From the NCBI GenBank assembly GCA_030323885.1, contig CM059200.1, positions 1,293,436 to 1,357,435 of the forward strand: a DNA stretch of 64,000 nucleotides, read 5' to 3'. Source of the DNA: Branchipolynoe longqiensis. Its lineage: Eukaryota; Annelida; Polychaeta; Phyllodocida; Polynoidae. Below are positions 1-10,614 of this stretch, piece after piece. A program made the position numbers and the translations under genes. Position 1 is the first letter of the stretch, and each line of letters begins with the position of its first letter. The notes below the pieces were generated by a model. That model worked only from the letters and a program-made list of their open reading frames with translations, was not told the DNA's origin and ran no database searches.

Positions 1-495
1 TCGCGTTGCTCATTATCCTGAATCACTCACCGCCGACATTGTTATAATGTACAGTACAGTGGCCGGTTACCTGATTAACGCCAGCTTTGACTGGTTCCTG
101 GTGGTATTACGACACAGCCCCAGAACCCACCTCCCCTCCCCCGCCATACCCGCCAGGACACAAACTATCACGCATGCTCAGTGTTTCAGGACAATTATTT
201 GTTTTCATTTTTGTTTAAAGGAAGGAAAAAAACGATACAATTAGGTGCTGTATAATTTATTATACGAATATAAATAACCAATAAAGTTCCTCCTCTCACT
301 CACTTCCCTGCTGTTATTGTCATCTCCGCAGTTGATACCTGCAGCAGTGGCGCCACCACAGTCCTATTGAGACACTACGCGTACAGTGCTCTTCTTCGAA
401 ATATATATTCTGGCAGAGTACACCATCCCCAGGTAGTATCCATGTTCTATTGTTTCAGCGGATAAAGAAAACAAAATCAGTAGCTTTATGTAAAT
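1..495. other. unassigned AT-rich sequence
   Basis: No coding region or repeat is recognised here. The stretch is AT-rich around 230-290, with AATAAAG at about 281, and holds the 10-bp palindrome GTGGCGCCAC at 347-356. The same palindrome recurs at 2408, 19372 and 28567. The AATAAA followed closely by a GGCGCC palindrome could be the end of an LTR and a primer site, but no partner LTR is visible. Confidence 0.3.
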
Positions 496-496
496 T

Positions 497-1250
497 AGCT
501 AGCGACAGACGACATTTGGACTAAGGAGACAACATTTGGACAAAGCAGACAACACTTCAACACAGCAGACGACATTAGGCGACAGCAGACAGCATGTGGA
601 CACAGCAGACAACAATTGTACACCGGCAGACGACATTTGTGGACAGCAGATGACAATTGGAGATATCAGACGACATGTGGGTATAGGAGACGTCATTTGG
701 AGACATCAGACGACATTTGAACACAGCAGACGACATTTGGACTGAGCAGATGACATTATGCGACACCAGACGACACTTGGACACAGCAGACGACAATTGG
801 ACACCACATACAACACTTTGACTCAGCAGACGACATTTGAACACAGCAGACGACATTTGAACATAGTAGGTGACATTTGAACTCAGCAGACGACATTTGG
901 ACACAACACACAACATTTGGACTCAGCAGACGGCATTAGGCAACAGCAGACGACACTTGGACACAGCAGGCAACAATTGGACACCACATCCAACACTTTG
1001 CTTCAGCAGATGACATTTGGACTCAGCAGACGACATTTGGACACATCAGACAAGATTTGGACTCAGCAGACGACATTAGGCAACAGCAGATGACACTTTG
1101 ACACATCAGACGACAATTGGACACCACATAGAACACTTTGATTCAGCAGACGACATTGGGTCACATCCGCCAACATTTATAGATGGGGAGGTGACAATTT
1201 GAGACAGCAGATGACATCTGGACTCAGCAGATATTTGAATACAGGAGACG
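497..1250. repeat. 20-bp satellite, unit like gcagacgacatttggacaca
   Basis: About 37 imperfect head-to-tail units carry variants of GCAGACGACATTTGGACACA. Some units have AATTGGACACC or ATTAGGCGACA instead, which gives a weak higher-order pattern near 600-640, 780-810 and 960-990. A poly-G run of 17 bases follows at 1262-1278. Open frames on both strands arise only because the unit lacks stop codons. Confidence 0.9.
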
Positions 1251-2050
1251 ATAGAGTAGGGCGGGGGGGGGGGGGGGGAAATTAAGGCTAACCAACCAGG
1301 GGATGGACGAGGTACCTGGGTGCGTATCGATAACATATCACCTCTCCTTTTTCTTGAAATATCAAAATGAGGTCAAATGACCAGTTATTATTTGATTCAC
1401 AGAATAGTTCTTCCGCATTAGTAAAGTGCTTCCATAGTTGTTTTTTTGTAAACGCTTTTCTTGATTTGAACTAGTCTTCTGGACGTGTCTATGCTCAATC
1501 ATTTGAATTAATTACATGCCATGACACAAAACAAATCACAAATATAATTAAGTAAATTAAATTACCATTACATTTACATATTCTGCAATCCCAATGAATC
1601 CAAACCGCAAAGGGAATTTCACTGAACATTCCAATAATCAAGCAGACGAGAATTCCTGTATTAAAAGCTAGGTGAATCATTAGCACAGTGGCAGTCAGTA
1701 ATCTGGTATGGAGGCTGCGGGGTTCTCCACCAGAGGGCGCCACTTGTAAGCCTACATTGTGCCGATCTAAGATTCAATTTCACTAGCGCTGTCACTGTAC
1801 ACAAAAACACTGACAGCAACTGTTGGGGGTAATGACAATGTAATGAACACACGCCGGCACCTATTAGCTTAGACTTCATTAGACATGGCGCTGCCGAGGC
1901 TCTGTTTACTGGAGATACAAGAGGAGGGTAGGACTGCATGGACGGAGTAAAGTTCCGGTCACGTGACCTCACCTTGAAAATATCCCAAAATGCTGATATA
2001 TTATTCAAATCCGACAAATTGTAACTGCATTGTTTTCGGGCGGAAGATCA
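1251..2050. other. unassigned sequence with one CTCF-type motif
   Basis: No protein similarity is recognised. The sequence is unique within the window. It contains the CTCF-type motif listed at 1727-1741 and otherwise ordinary AT-rich DNA. Confidence 0.3.
1727..1741 (+). promoter_or_regulatory. CTCF-type core motif
   Basis: CCACCAGAGGGCGCC fits the bilaterian CTCF core consensus CCASYAGRKGGCRSY at all 15 positions. The flanks do not resemble the second perfect match at 53840-53854, so the two do not look like copies of one repeat. Binding is inferred from the motif alone. Confidence 0.45.
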
Positions 2051-2059
2051 GTGTTACAG

Positions 2060-2330
2060 CATTGACAAGATATATATATCTATATATATATTTATATATA
2101 TATATATATATATCTACATGTATTAATACATTTATATATATATATGGATAGTGATAAACCCTTTATCTAGGGTAATTAACTCTGTAGTGGTTCCTCCCCC
2201 CCTCTCGTGGGGTGGGGGGTGGGCTCCCAGCATGCACCTCGCCCCCTCCCCACCTCGGGGAGGGGGGGGGTGCTTTCGCCACTGAGTCGGAAGCAATATA
2301 TATATGTGATGTATAAGCATTATTCGAGTA
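2060..2330. repeat. (TA)n tracts flanking a GC-rich mobile fragment
   Basis: TATATA runs at 2070-2145 and 2295-2305 flank a G/C-rich core with long C and G runs. The words GATAAACCCTTTAT and GGTTCCTCC are the reverse complement of words in the element at 41950-42080 (AAAGGGTTTATC, ATTCCTCC). The two are therefore members of one TA-microsatellite-associated family in opposite orientation. Confidence 0.5.
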
Positions 2331-2832
2331 TGAAGGCACGAAAGGGATTATATGTTTTTTTTCTTACCTTATTATTGATGTATGGCCCCCCTCCAACCAC
2401 GTCACTGGTGGCGCCACCACCAGCACGCTTCTATCATGGACGCTACACTGTCACTTGTGCCCGAGAATTGTTTTCCTTATGCCAGAGAATATATTACATC
2501 AACCCACTACTTTGTCTTGTCTTCTTCATTTGTACTGTAGTCGGGCCTTTGTATATATAGGAATACAATTAATTTGCCAAAAACAAAAGCTACTATGAAA
2601 AGCACTAGCATACCTTGGATAATGATCCCAGAGAGATATGTCTCTCCTGCTGGGTTTGACCTAAAATAGCCAATTCTGTGACGTCATGCAGGTAAGGGGT
2701 AGATGAGAGTATACAGCTTATAAGGCATAACCGAATAGCATCAAAGTGACTAATATTCAAAGTAAGGTTTACATTACTTTCCTTGGGGAACTCCATTGCA
2801 GTGAACTGTTTATTAATAATCAAGTATAATTA
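2331..2832. other. unassigned sequence
   Basis: The extended palindrome TGGTGGCGCCACCA sits at 2406-2419. No coding signal or repeat match is seen in the rest. Confidence 0.3.
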
Positions 2833-3172
2833 TTTGGTTGGTTGGTTGGTTGATTGTTGGAGTTTTACATCCTACCAACATCTAAGGTCATATCAGGATG
2901 GATATCGACTTGTGACAGTATGCACTGATGCTAACTGCATACTGTTTCCCGACTGGGAGACCAGGCTACCAGCACCATGACCTGATTTCCCACTGAGTCA
3001 CATTATCCTGACACTGAGCCAACCAGGCCTTGTCCTATCCTAATAATGCAGAGCGCCTGGCTAGGAAGTGACAAGTATACATTTTTTAAGTCATTGGTTT
3101 GAATCGACCAGGGTTCTAACCCGTGAGTTCGAATTTTACGATCTACCAAAATGGGAGATGGACACTCAACTC
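2833..3172 (-). mobile_element. tRNA-derived SINE, head subfamily B
   Basis: This is a near full-length copy of the commonest dispersed repeat in the window. Read on the minus strand, the element has a tRNA-like head with polymerase III box A and box B, a conserved middle with words such as TAGCTCAGTGT and TAATGTGACTGAGTGGGA, a segment ending GAGTGCACACTGTCACAAG, and a tail ending in GACGTAAAACTCCAACAA. This copy has the second head type, with words like ATGAGTTGAGTGTCC and CATTTTGGTAGATCG. The plus-strand left end runs into a (TTGG)n microsatellite, as expected at a SINE 3' tail. Family length is about 310-345 bp. Confidence 0.85.
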
Positions 3173-3298
3173 AACTTACGAAATAAGCACAAATTAATTT
3201 ACCACAGAGAAAATATTAAATTACAAGATGGCTGAATGAATTAAATGCTCACTTCACATATGGCAGGCTGGTTCACCATGGGAGCGAACTCTGTCTTA

Positions 3299-3771
3299 GG
3301 CCTCGGTCACAAATGCGTTACAGCGTGCTTGCGGCGACTGTAAGTCGCCGCATCGGCCAGACAGTACGGCTACCATACAGTGGGTTCGGTCCCCATACGG
3401 TGACCACGAGTGGTTGTGGGTATTTTAAGTCAAAGTTATCTTAACTTTGTGAATCGCAACATCGCAGGCCGGAATCCCACCTGAATCCCACCTGAATCCC
3501 GACAATTTCTACTATCAACAGAATAATATGTTTGTGCAATAATATATAGAAATTGTGAATACAAACATTTCTTAATATGTCTTAAAATGCTTTTTGCGCG
3601 GCGACACACAACAATACTTAAGGCGCCTTGTGGTGACCTGTGCCTTGTGGTGATGGTATGATTTGTGACTGGATAAACCGCAAACTGCAATGCTGTAACA
3701 TTTGCATAAATTGCAAAACACACTGCAGACTGCAGGATCATACGACAATCGCAGCATTTGTGACCTAGGCA
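3299..3771. mobile_element. Harbinger-like MITE
   Basis: Terminal inverted repeats GGCCTCGGTCACAAATGC and TGCCTAGGTCACAAATGC (right end reverse-complemented) bound 473 bp. A 3-bp direct TTA flanks both sides at 3296-3298 and 3772-3774, the TWA target typical of PIF/Harbinger transposons. No transposase is present. The interior has partial palindromes such as GCGGCGACTGTAAGTCGCCGC. Confidence 0.7.
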
Positions 3772-3789
3772 TTAGTCAAACTTATGACT

Positions 3790-4013
3790 TGAGAGTTGAC
3801 ATGTTTGTGGCTTTGCTATTAAGAATGTGCTCAATGGGGAAGACCAATTGTCCGTGATTGAAATTTGCCGTTAATAATCGATGAATGTGTTGACAATATA
3901 AGCTAAGTGAAGTCAATGTGTGTCTAGCTTTGCTATTAAGAATGTGCTCCATCTGGAAGACCAATTGTCGGTGATTGAAATGCTCCATTAATATGTGTGT
4001 GGTTTGTAACTGT
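3790..4013. repeat. 117-bp satellite, first block
   Basis: Two units share CTTTGCTATTAAGAATGTGC (from 3811 and 3928) and AAGACCAATTGTC. The array is interrupted by a SINE-bearing segment and resumes at 4535. Confidence 0.75.
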
Positions 4014-4530
4014 AAGCCTAGTGTGGCCATCTGCACGCTGACTCCAATTGTCTTGTCAGAGTCAGCCCGCAGATGGTTTGTTGTAGGTGTTTTATATCCT
4101 GACAACATCTAAGTCACTGGACTGGTAGCAACTCGCGTCAGTGTGCACTCATGGTGACTTTATAGTGCCACCCAGACTGCCAGCACCATGACCAGATATC
4201 CCACTCAGTCACATTATACTCACACTGAGCCAACCAGTCCATACCCTATCCTAATAATACCGAGTGCCTGGCTAGAAAGTGAGAAGTATCAATTTTTAAG
4301 TCGTCAGTTTGACTCAACCAAAATTTGAACCTGTATATTTAAATCCCATGATCCACCAAAACAGGAGACTGATGCTCAACTCATTCGGCTGTCCTGCCTG
4401 GTGCCCTCCTCCCGCAGACTGTCCTCCATGTAATTCGCCTCGCAGTTCATGTCGGGAGGATCACGTGATCTAGTGGGACCTGCCACCACCACACGTGTAC
4501 ATTGTCCGGGTACATTTCAGCCTCTGATAT
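4014..4530 (-). repeat. duplicated segment with SINE (copy 1)
   Basis: This 517-bp segment recurs at 5371-5903, with matching sequence on both sides of the internal SINE. It starts GTAAGCCTAGTGTGGCCATC and ends after TTGTCCGGGTACATTTCAGC. It interrupts the 117-bp satellite. Because the non-SINE flanks are also shared, this is a duplication or a larger composite repeat, not two SINE insertions. Confidence 0.8.
4070..4402 (-). mobile_element. tRNA-derived SINE, head subfamily B
   Basis: Full-length copy inside the duplicated segment. The plus strand begins with the tail word GTTTTATATCCTGACAAC and ends with the head word CTCAACTCATTCGGCTGTCC, the reverse complement of a box A region. The box B region reads TTTAAATCCCATG and is decayed. 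Confidence 0.8.
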
Positions 4531-4534
4531 GTCT

Positions 4535-4815
4535 GCCTATTCGATGTTAATAATCAATTAATGTGTTGACAATAAAAGCTAAGTTAAGTCAATATGTGTC
4601 TAGCTTTGATATTAAGAATGTGCTGCATCGGGAAGACCAATTGTCGGTGATTGAAATTCTCCGTTAACATGTGCATGGTTTGTTATTAAGAATACAGTCA
4701 ATGAGTAAGACCAATTGTCAGTGATTGAAATTCTCCGTTTAAAATGAATGAATGTGATGACACTAGAAGATAAACTAAGTCAAGATATGTGTGTGGCTTT
4801 GCTATTAAAAATGGC
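4535..4815. repeat. 117-bp satellite, second block
   Basis: This continues the array of 3790-4013. The shared words ATTAAGAATGTGCTGCATCG, AAGACCAATTGTCGGTGATT and ATGTGTTGACAATAAAAGC recur two to three times. One internal unit is shortened. Confidence 0.7.
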
Positions 4816-5054
4816 TCATCCCTAAGCTGCATCTCTTGTACTGGACCTGTGGCTCTGGGCGCACTGCCTCGGACCCGGGTCGTAGACAGATGGTGCTGCT
4901 CGGGTTGCCGATAGGGGCGCAGTGTGAATAATCGCACCCAGAGGGGGTCCCGGGCGGCGGCCTGTGCTAATGTATGGACTGTTGAGACTGTATGCAAATA
5001 GCCTAGCACTGGCTATATTTATAACTGCACACCACCACGCCACGCCCCAGCACC

Positions 5055-5178
5055 AGCACAATTCACTCCCACCACCACTAGGCTACTACAACCACCATCA
5101 TTCACTCCCACCACCACTAGGCTACTACAACCACCATCATTCACTCCCACCACCACTCACTACTACCACCATCATTCA
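5055..5178. repeat. 39-bp minisatellite
   Basis: Three units of TTCACTCCCACCACCACTAG followed by GCTACTACAACCACCATCA. CAC/CAT-rich triplet sequence continues to about 5245. Confidence 0.8.
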
Positions 5179-5370
5179 CCACCATCATCATGATCATCAT
5201 TGCCACTACGACTCACCACCACCACCATCAGCACCACCAGCATTCAGCACCCCTGCACACCCCGAATAAACTGCCGCAGCTAAAAGCGCATTTACCGATT
5301 GCTTCCTTGTTTATTTGTTGGGGTTTTATCTTCGAGGAACCACCCTGTGACACGGCGGCTAAATGTAACT

Positions 5371-5903
5371 GTAAGCCTAGTGTGGCCATCTGCACGCCGA
5401 CCCCGATTGTCGTGTCAGAATCATCCCGCAGATGGTTTGTTGTTGGTGTTTTACATCCTGACAACATCTAAGGTCACATCAGGACTGGTACCGACTCGTG
5501 TCAGTGTGCACTCATGGCAACTTTATAGTGCCGCCCATGCTGCCAGCACCATGACCAGATATCCCACTCAATCACATTATCCGCACACTGAGCTAACCAG
5601 TCCATACCCTATCCTAATAATACCGAGTGCCTGGCTAGAAATTGAGAAGTATCAATTTTTAAGTCGTCGGTTTGACTCAACCAAAATTTGAACCCGTATA
5701 TTTAAATCCCACGATCCACCAAAACAGGAGACGGACGCTCAACTCATTCAGCCATCCCGCCTGGTCTCTCCTCCCACAGACTGTCCTCCACATAATCCGC
5801 CTCGCAGTGCATGTCGGGAGGATCACCTGATCTAGTGGGACCTGCCACCACCACACGTGTACATTGTCCGGGCACATGTCAGCCTCTGATATATCCGCCT
5901 TGG
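5371..5903 (-). repeat. duplicated segment with SINE (copy 2)
   Basis: Partner of 4014-4530. Differences are scattered substitutions, several of them CpG transitions, plus a few small indels. Confidence 0.8.
5428..5764 (-). mobile_element. tRNA-derived SINE, head subfamily B
   Basis: Full-length copy inside the second duplicated segment. It is slightly better preserved than its partner: AAGGTCACATCAGGACTGGT retains the canonical tail region. Confidence 0.8.
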
Positions 5904-6003
5904 GTGTATCTGTGTGTGTGAACGCTGCTTCAATACCTCTCACACTAAGGCAGGCTGGCCTTTCTTCTTTATTTGTATCACTACGCTGATTGGTGTGATC
6001 CAT

Positions 6004-6222
6004 GCTTGGTTGGTTGTTTTACGTCCTTGCAACATCTAAGGTAATATCAGGACGGGTACCGACTCCTTGTCCTATCATATTAATGCGGATCGCCAGGATA
6101 GGAAGCAACAAGTATCAATTTATAATATAAGTCATCGGTTTGACTCGATCGGGAATCGAACTCCCGATCTCCCGCACGCTAGTACTGCCCTCTATCGATT
6201 CTGGCACCGCGCCCTGTGTTGT
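6004..6222 (-). mobile_element. internally deleted tRNA SINE, head subfamily A
   Basis: The tail (GTTTTACGTCCTTGCAACATC) and the head (GGGAATCGAACTCCCGATCT, the reverse complement of an intact box B) are present. The central stretch between GGGTACCGACT and CCTTGTCCTATC is missing, leaving about 219 bp. Confidence 0.8.
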
Positions 6223-6302
6223 GATCCATATGATTTACAAGGAACGGATGCGTGTGAAACTACGCTAACAGATTACACACGTGACCCGCTGATTCCCCTG
6301 TG

Positions 6303-6609
6303 AGGTTTATTTGTTTGCTGGGGTTTTACTTCCTAGCAACACCTATGGTCACACTCATGGCAACATGACAGTGCTGTCTCATTGGGCGATCAGTCCATCG
6401 GCACCATGGCCTCATATCCCACTCAGTCGTATTATCCTGATACCGAGCTAACCAATCCTTGTCTTATTCTAATAATGCTGAGCGCCAGGCTAGGATAGCG
6501 ACAAATACCAATTGATTACTTCATTGGTTTGATTCAGCCGGGGTTTTAAAACTCCTGACCTTCCGCATGGGAAGCCTGTGCTCTGCCGATTCGACCACCG
6601 CGTCTGGTA
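6303..6609 (-). mobile_element. tRNA-derived SINE, head subfamily A
   Basis: Nearly complete copy, with a short deletion after ACACCTATGGTCACACTC. The head end reads CTGCCGATTCGACCACCGCG, the reverse complement of box A. Confidence 0.8.
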
Positions 6610-6791
6610 TGACCTGTGGGGATACCTATCCGTGATGTAAGGAACACATGGGGATTTCTCCTGTGTATCTTTTAGTGGAGAGGGAGGAAAGACAGACGAG
6701 AGAAAGGTGGGCTAGAGTCACTAGAGGTCTTACATTTCCTTTGATTCCTACACTACACCGCCCCTATCTCCCCACACTGACACCACCCTCA

Positions 6792-7513
6792 AAGCCCTGT
6801 CAGTGTCACATTACAACACACCGCGCAAATGTGCACCGACGTAGGTGATTCTTGGCCGCTATGTCGGTGTACATCGATATGCGTTACTCAAATGTTATGC
6901 GTTTGTTATGCATACGTCGATGTACATCGATATATGGCATCGTTCGTTAAGGGGTCGCAAATGTTTTGTGCATGCACACAACTTTTGAGATTCAACAATG
7001 TGTGGACTTTACGTCGGCGATATGTTATATATACGTTAGGTGTACGTCGATGTATGTTAGATGTATGGTAGACAAACGTTGTTCAATACATTGCACTATG
7101 TTGACCTACCTTAGTCGGACGGAAAGGCAGTGGAAACGTACAGTCCGCATATTGACAACATACCGACAACATATGGATAATGTATGTCTAGCATACGTCT
7201 AACATACATTTGCATATATCCACCATTTCTTGACATATGTAATGTATAAGGCGTAATTCTGGCTATCGAATAAGGTCTATAACATTCACCGGCATTCTGC
7301 AAATGTTCCGTGAATCTAATTCAAGTGTTTTTCGCTTGGAGGGACATTAGCCATACATTGCTCATAGTCATACATTGGCCATACGCTATGTATACCGTAT
7401 GTATACGTCCAACTTGGCCCCCTGCGCCGCAAAGTCCAATGCATTTTGCTGTAAAGAAGTGATTTGAGCTGTTGGCCACGTGCTTGCACGATGCATCATA
7501 ATGTGACAGGTCC
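6792..7513. mobile_element. Harbinger-like palindromic MITE
   Basis: The ends read AGCCCTGTCAGTGTCACATT and, reverse-complemented, TGGACCTGTCACATTATGAT. The interior is packed with the words TACGTCGATGTACATCGATA and CGTATGTATAC on both strands, giving large imperfect hairpins. The outer boundaries are approximate and the 3-bp target duplication is unclear. Confidence 0.55.
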
Positions 7514-7918
7514 ATTAGTGTAAGGCACTCACTACTCTGCTGTCACTGTTCCAGTAAGACCAACACTGCACCCGTGGCTATATATATATGTGAGATATAA
7601 CGTATTATATGAATATAAAGGGGCGGAGCATTCTTGTGATATTTATTTCTCTTTTATTATGCATGCTATTTATTTATTTATTTATTCATACACCGGTTCA
7701 GCCGATTTACTGCGTTCCGGGACCCCTTTTTCTGCGACACCACTCCGGTCACGCGCCTGTACATACAGTTGGCGTCACATGCCAACGTAAATGCCAATCC
7801 AAAAATGCAGTTATATATACAGACTTGCATATCAGATTTTGTTCAAACCCACATATCTATATACATAATTGTTGGCCATTATAAAAATAGTAAACTACAC
7901 CAAGCCCCATTTGCAACT
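7514..7918. other. unassigned AT-rich sequence
   Basis: Contains a (TTTA)n run at about 7669-7688 and TATATATATG at 7580. GAGATATAACGTATTATATG resembles a word near 46480-46500 (GTATACTCGCATAATACG), suggesting shared repeat ancestry. No coding signal. Confidence 0.3.
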
Positions 7919-8003
7919 CGAGAGAGAGACAGAGAGAGAGAGAAAGAAACAAAGAAAGAGAGAGAAAAAGAGAGAGATACAGAAAGAGAGAGAGAAAGAG
8001 AGA
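7919..8003. repeat. (GA)n microsatellite
   Basis: Interrupted GAGAGA and AAAGAGAG purine tract of about 85 bp. Confidence 0.9.
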
Positions 8004-8410
8004 TTTTCTAGACTTTTGATAACATTCTGACATATTCTAGATATTGTTCTCAGGAACATTATGGACAATTTTAGTAGCCACGGAAGCTGTGATAAATCCT
8101 CTTTCATACGGAGCGTTTGATTTTCAATATGAAAGCCATGTCACGTGTTCTGTGGATATAGGTGTAATATTGAAATATAGGTGTAATATTGAAACAGGGA
8201 CGAGAATATATACGGGTTACCATGATGGCCCGTTTTTAACCCGCTACAGGTAGGATACACGAGACTGAAGGCAGCCAACATCGGCATGTACAACAGTACA
8301 CGTGATATATGATATGCAATATGGATATTCAACATCCGATAGTGAAAATACACAGGTACACTATGTGATATACAAGGTACATGCACGCTATTTGCAGGAC
8401 ACAACACATA
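8004..8410. other. unassigned AT-rich sequence
   Basis: A short direct duplication of GGTGTAATATTGAAATATA lies at 8161-8193. No protein or RNA gene is recognised. Confidence 0.3.
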
Positions 8411-8870
8411 CACCGCAGTCACACTATGGCTTACGACTACTTGCAACCACTTTGCGACCACAGTGCGATCAAAAGCCGGTAACCTCCTTGCGACTAAAGC
8501 AAAAAAAGGCAGGAAAATCAATGGTTGGCGACCATTCAGTGATTGGTCGTAAGAACTGAAAATGGTTTGGGTCGCAAGGAGGATTTTGGTGCAGCAGCGG
8601 CAACCACCTTGCGACCAAAATGGTTGCCCGGAGCTTGCCGAGCAGTCACTGACTGGTTGCCGAGCAGTCACTGACTGGTTGCCGAGCAGTCACTGACTGG
8701 TGCCGAGCAGTCACTGACTGGTTGCCGAGCAGTCACTGACTGGTTGCCGAGCAGTCACTGACTGGTTGCCGAGCAGTCACTGGCTGGTTGCCAGGCAGAT
8801 GCCAATAGGTCGCCGACCACCTTGCGACCATCCCTTTTTGGGCGACACAAGCTGATCATGTGACTGGGGT
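8411..8870. mobile_element. palindromic MITE with internal minisatellite
   Basis: The arms share TTGCGACCA and TGGTCGCAA words in both orientations. The ends read CACCGCAGTCACACTATG and, reverse-complemented, ACCCCAGTCACATGATC. Between the arms, 8625-8800 is a 22-bp tandem repeat, CCGAGCAGTCACTGACTGGT plus TG, in about eight units, one with a 1-base deletion. Confidence 0.6.
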
Positions 8871-9417
8871 ATTATTGGCACGAATCCATGCATGGAACAT
8901 ACGACTCGCCACATGGACCGATTTGATTGTACAAACATTGTATATCACATATTAAATCACGTTTACTGAATTTCCCTCGTAGACCCACAGCCATTTGGAC
9001 TTTTGCAACGCGTCTCAGATTTGTCACCGCACATCCAAAAATCCCTGTATGGAATGTGAGCTTTACGATAGTTCGCCAACCACACTCCACTCAACTCCGC
9101 CTGCCCCATGATCATGCTCGGCTGTCCACACTTCAACACACAACCCAATCCCCATCTTGCCACTGCCGCAGCTCCCTCCATGCGACCAACTCCTGCGCCC
9201 CGCTTTTCCCATATATATGGTAATGTGGCCCTAGATGACCTCCTTCCGACCTGCGCATACTCGGAGTGTGATACATGATGGCGGTGGGAGGAGAGTAGAG
9301 GATGTGGGGAGTGTAGTTAGTGGGTGGACACGGTGTGAGACAGAGAGTGTAAGATTGAAGCAGGGTGTATAGGCAGGGTGCGCGTAGTATACTTCAGTAT
9401 GTGCAAGGTCGGCTTTA
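8871..9417. other. unassigned sequence
   Basis: No recognisable gene. 9230-9390 is G-rich with GGGAGTGTAGTTAGTGGGTGG. Confidence 0.3.
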
Positions 9418-9763
9418 ATTATTTGTTTGTTGGGGTTTTACATCCTGGAAACATCTAAGGTCATATGAGCATGGGTACCGACTTGTGACAATGTGCACTC
9501 ATGCCAACTTCATCATAGTGCTTCCCTACTGCCAGACCAGGCTGCCGGTACAATGACCCAATTTTCCACTCAGTCATATTATCCTGATACTGAGCTAATC
9601 AGTCCTTGTCCTATGCTAGTAATGAATGCAAAGTGCCAGGCTAGGTAGTGACAAGTATCAATTTTGTACGTCATCGATTTGACTCGGCTGGGATTCGATT
9701 CAAACTCCGGACAACCACATGGGAATCCTGCGCTCTTACCGATTCGGCCACCGCGTCCGGTTG
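9418..9763 (-). mobile_element. tRNA-derived SINE, head subfamily A
   Basis: Full-length copy, from TTGTTGGGGTTTTACATCC to TACCGATTCGGCCACCGCGT. Box B appears as GGGATTCGATTCAAACTCC with a small insertion. Confidence 0.85.
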
Positions 9764-9774
9764 GAAGGTCATAT

Positions 9775-10110
9775 GGTATTGGGCAGGCAGTGTGGGAGCG
9801 AGCAAGTAGACAGGGCCCCGTGTGACCAAACAATGGCCCAGACAGTGTTGTGTTAGTGCAGTGTTGCCTCAGGCAGTCAGGGTTTTCTTGGGACAAACTG
9901 AGTGCCCTGAGGTAAGCTGTGTTCTGCTGGGACAAATAGCATTGTTTTGGGCAGACCGTGTTGTTTTGGGACAGGCAAAGTTGTAGTGTGGCAAAGCAGT
10001 GTAGAGCCGCAATAACCATGTTGGATTTGCGCAACCATTGTTCTGTGGGGTCTTGTTGTATTGGAGCAGGGAGCATTATCTTAGAGCCGACAGCGTGTTC
10101 TTGGGACACA
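9775..10110. repeat. degenerate minisatellite, about 27-30 bp
   Basis: Diverged units built around TGTTTTGGGACAGGCAGTGT recur through the interval. Unit boundaries are blurred, so this is an old array. Confidence 0.5.
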
Positions 10111-10610
10111 CCCTGTTGGCAACATTTGAAAGCAAGAAAGCGGAATTTTGTTCATGCGAATTGTGTGAATCGCAACATATTGTGTGAATCATAACATATT
10201 GCACAGGTAGCACTAGTAAACTACTAAGCATATATATCCTGGGGTGAAAATCAGTTTTTGTCTTAGTGACAAATAAAGCAATCGTTTCACAGTCAGCATC
10301 GCCAAAATTAATTTTGGGATGTTTTGAATTTAAATATCTCCAAAAGTTATGTAATGGTTATGTAATGGTTATTTAATGATTATTTAAGAGTTATTTAATG
10401 GCCAAGTGGAAAAAGGCGGGTTATGAGAGCCTTTCAGAGTATGGGGAATGGTGTAATAAAAGGCAGGAAATCGTAATGATTCCACTGAAATCGTAACGGT
10501 TCGCAGCTGTGTGCTGTGTTGGGGAAGGCAAATGTTTATTTGTATTTGGGTTATGAGTGTTGTGTCGTCTTGCGACAGACAGTGCCTCTTGGTGTTGTAG
10601 CAGATAGAGC
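10111..10610. other. unassigned sequence
   Basis: A short tandem run of GTTATGTAATGGTTATTTAAT lies near 10348-10402. Nothing else is recognised. Confidence 0.3.
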
Positions 10611-10614
10611 CAGA

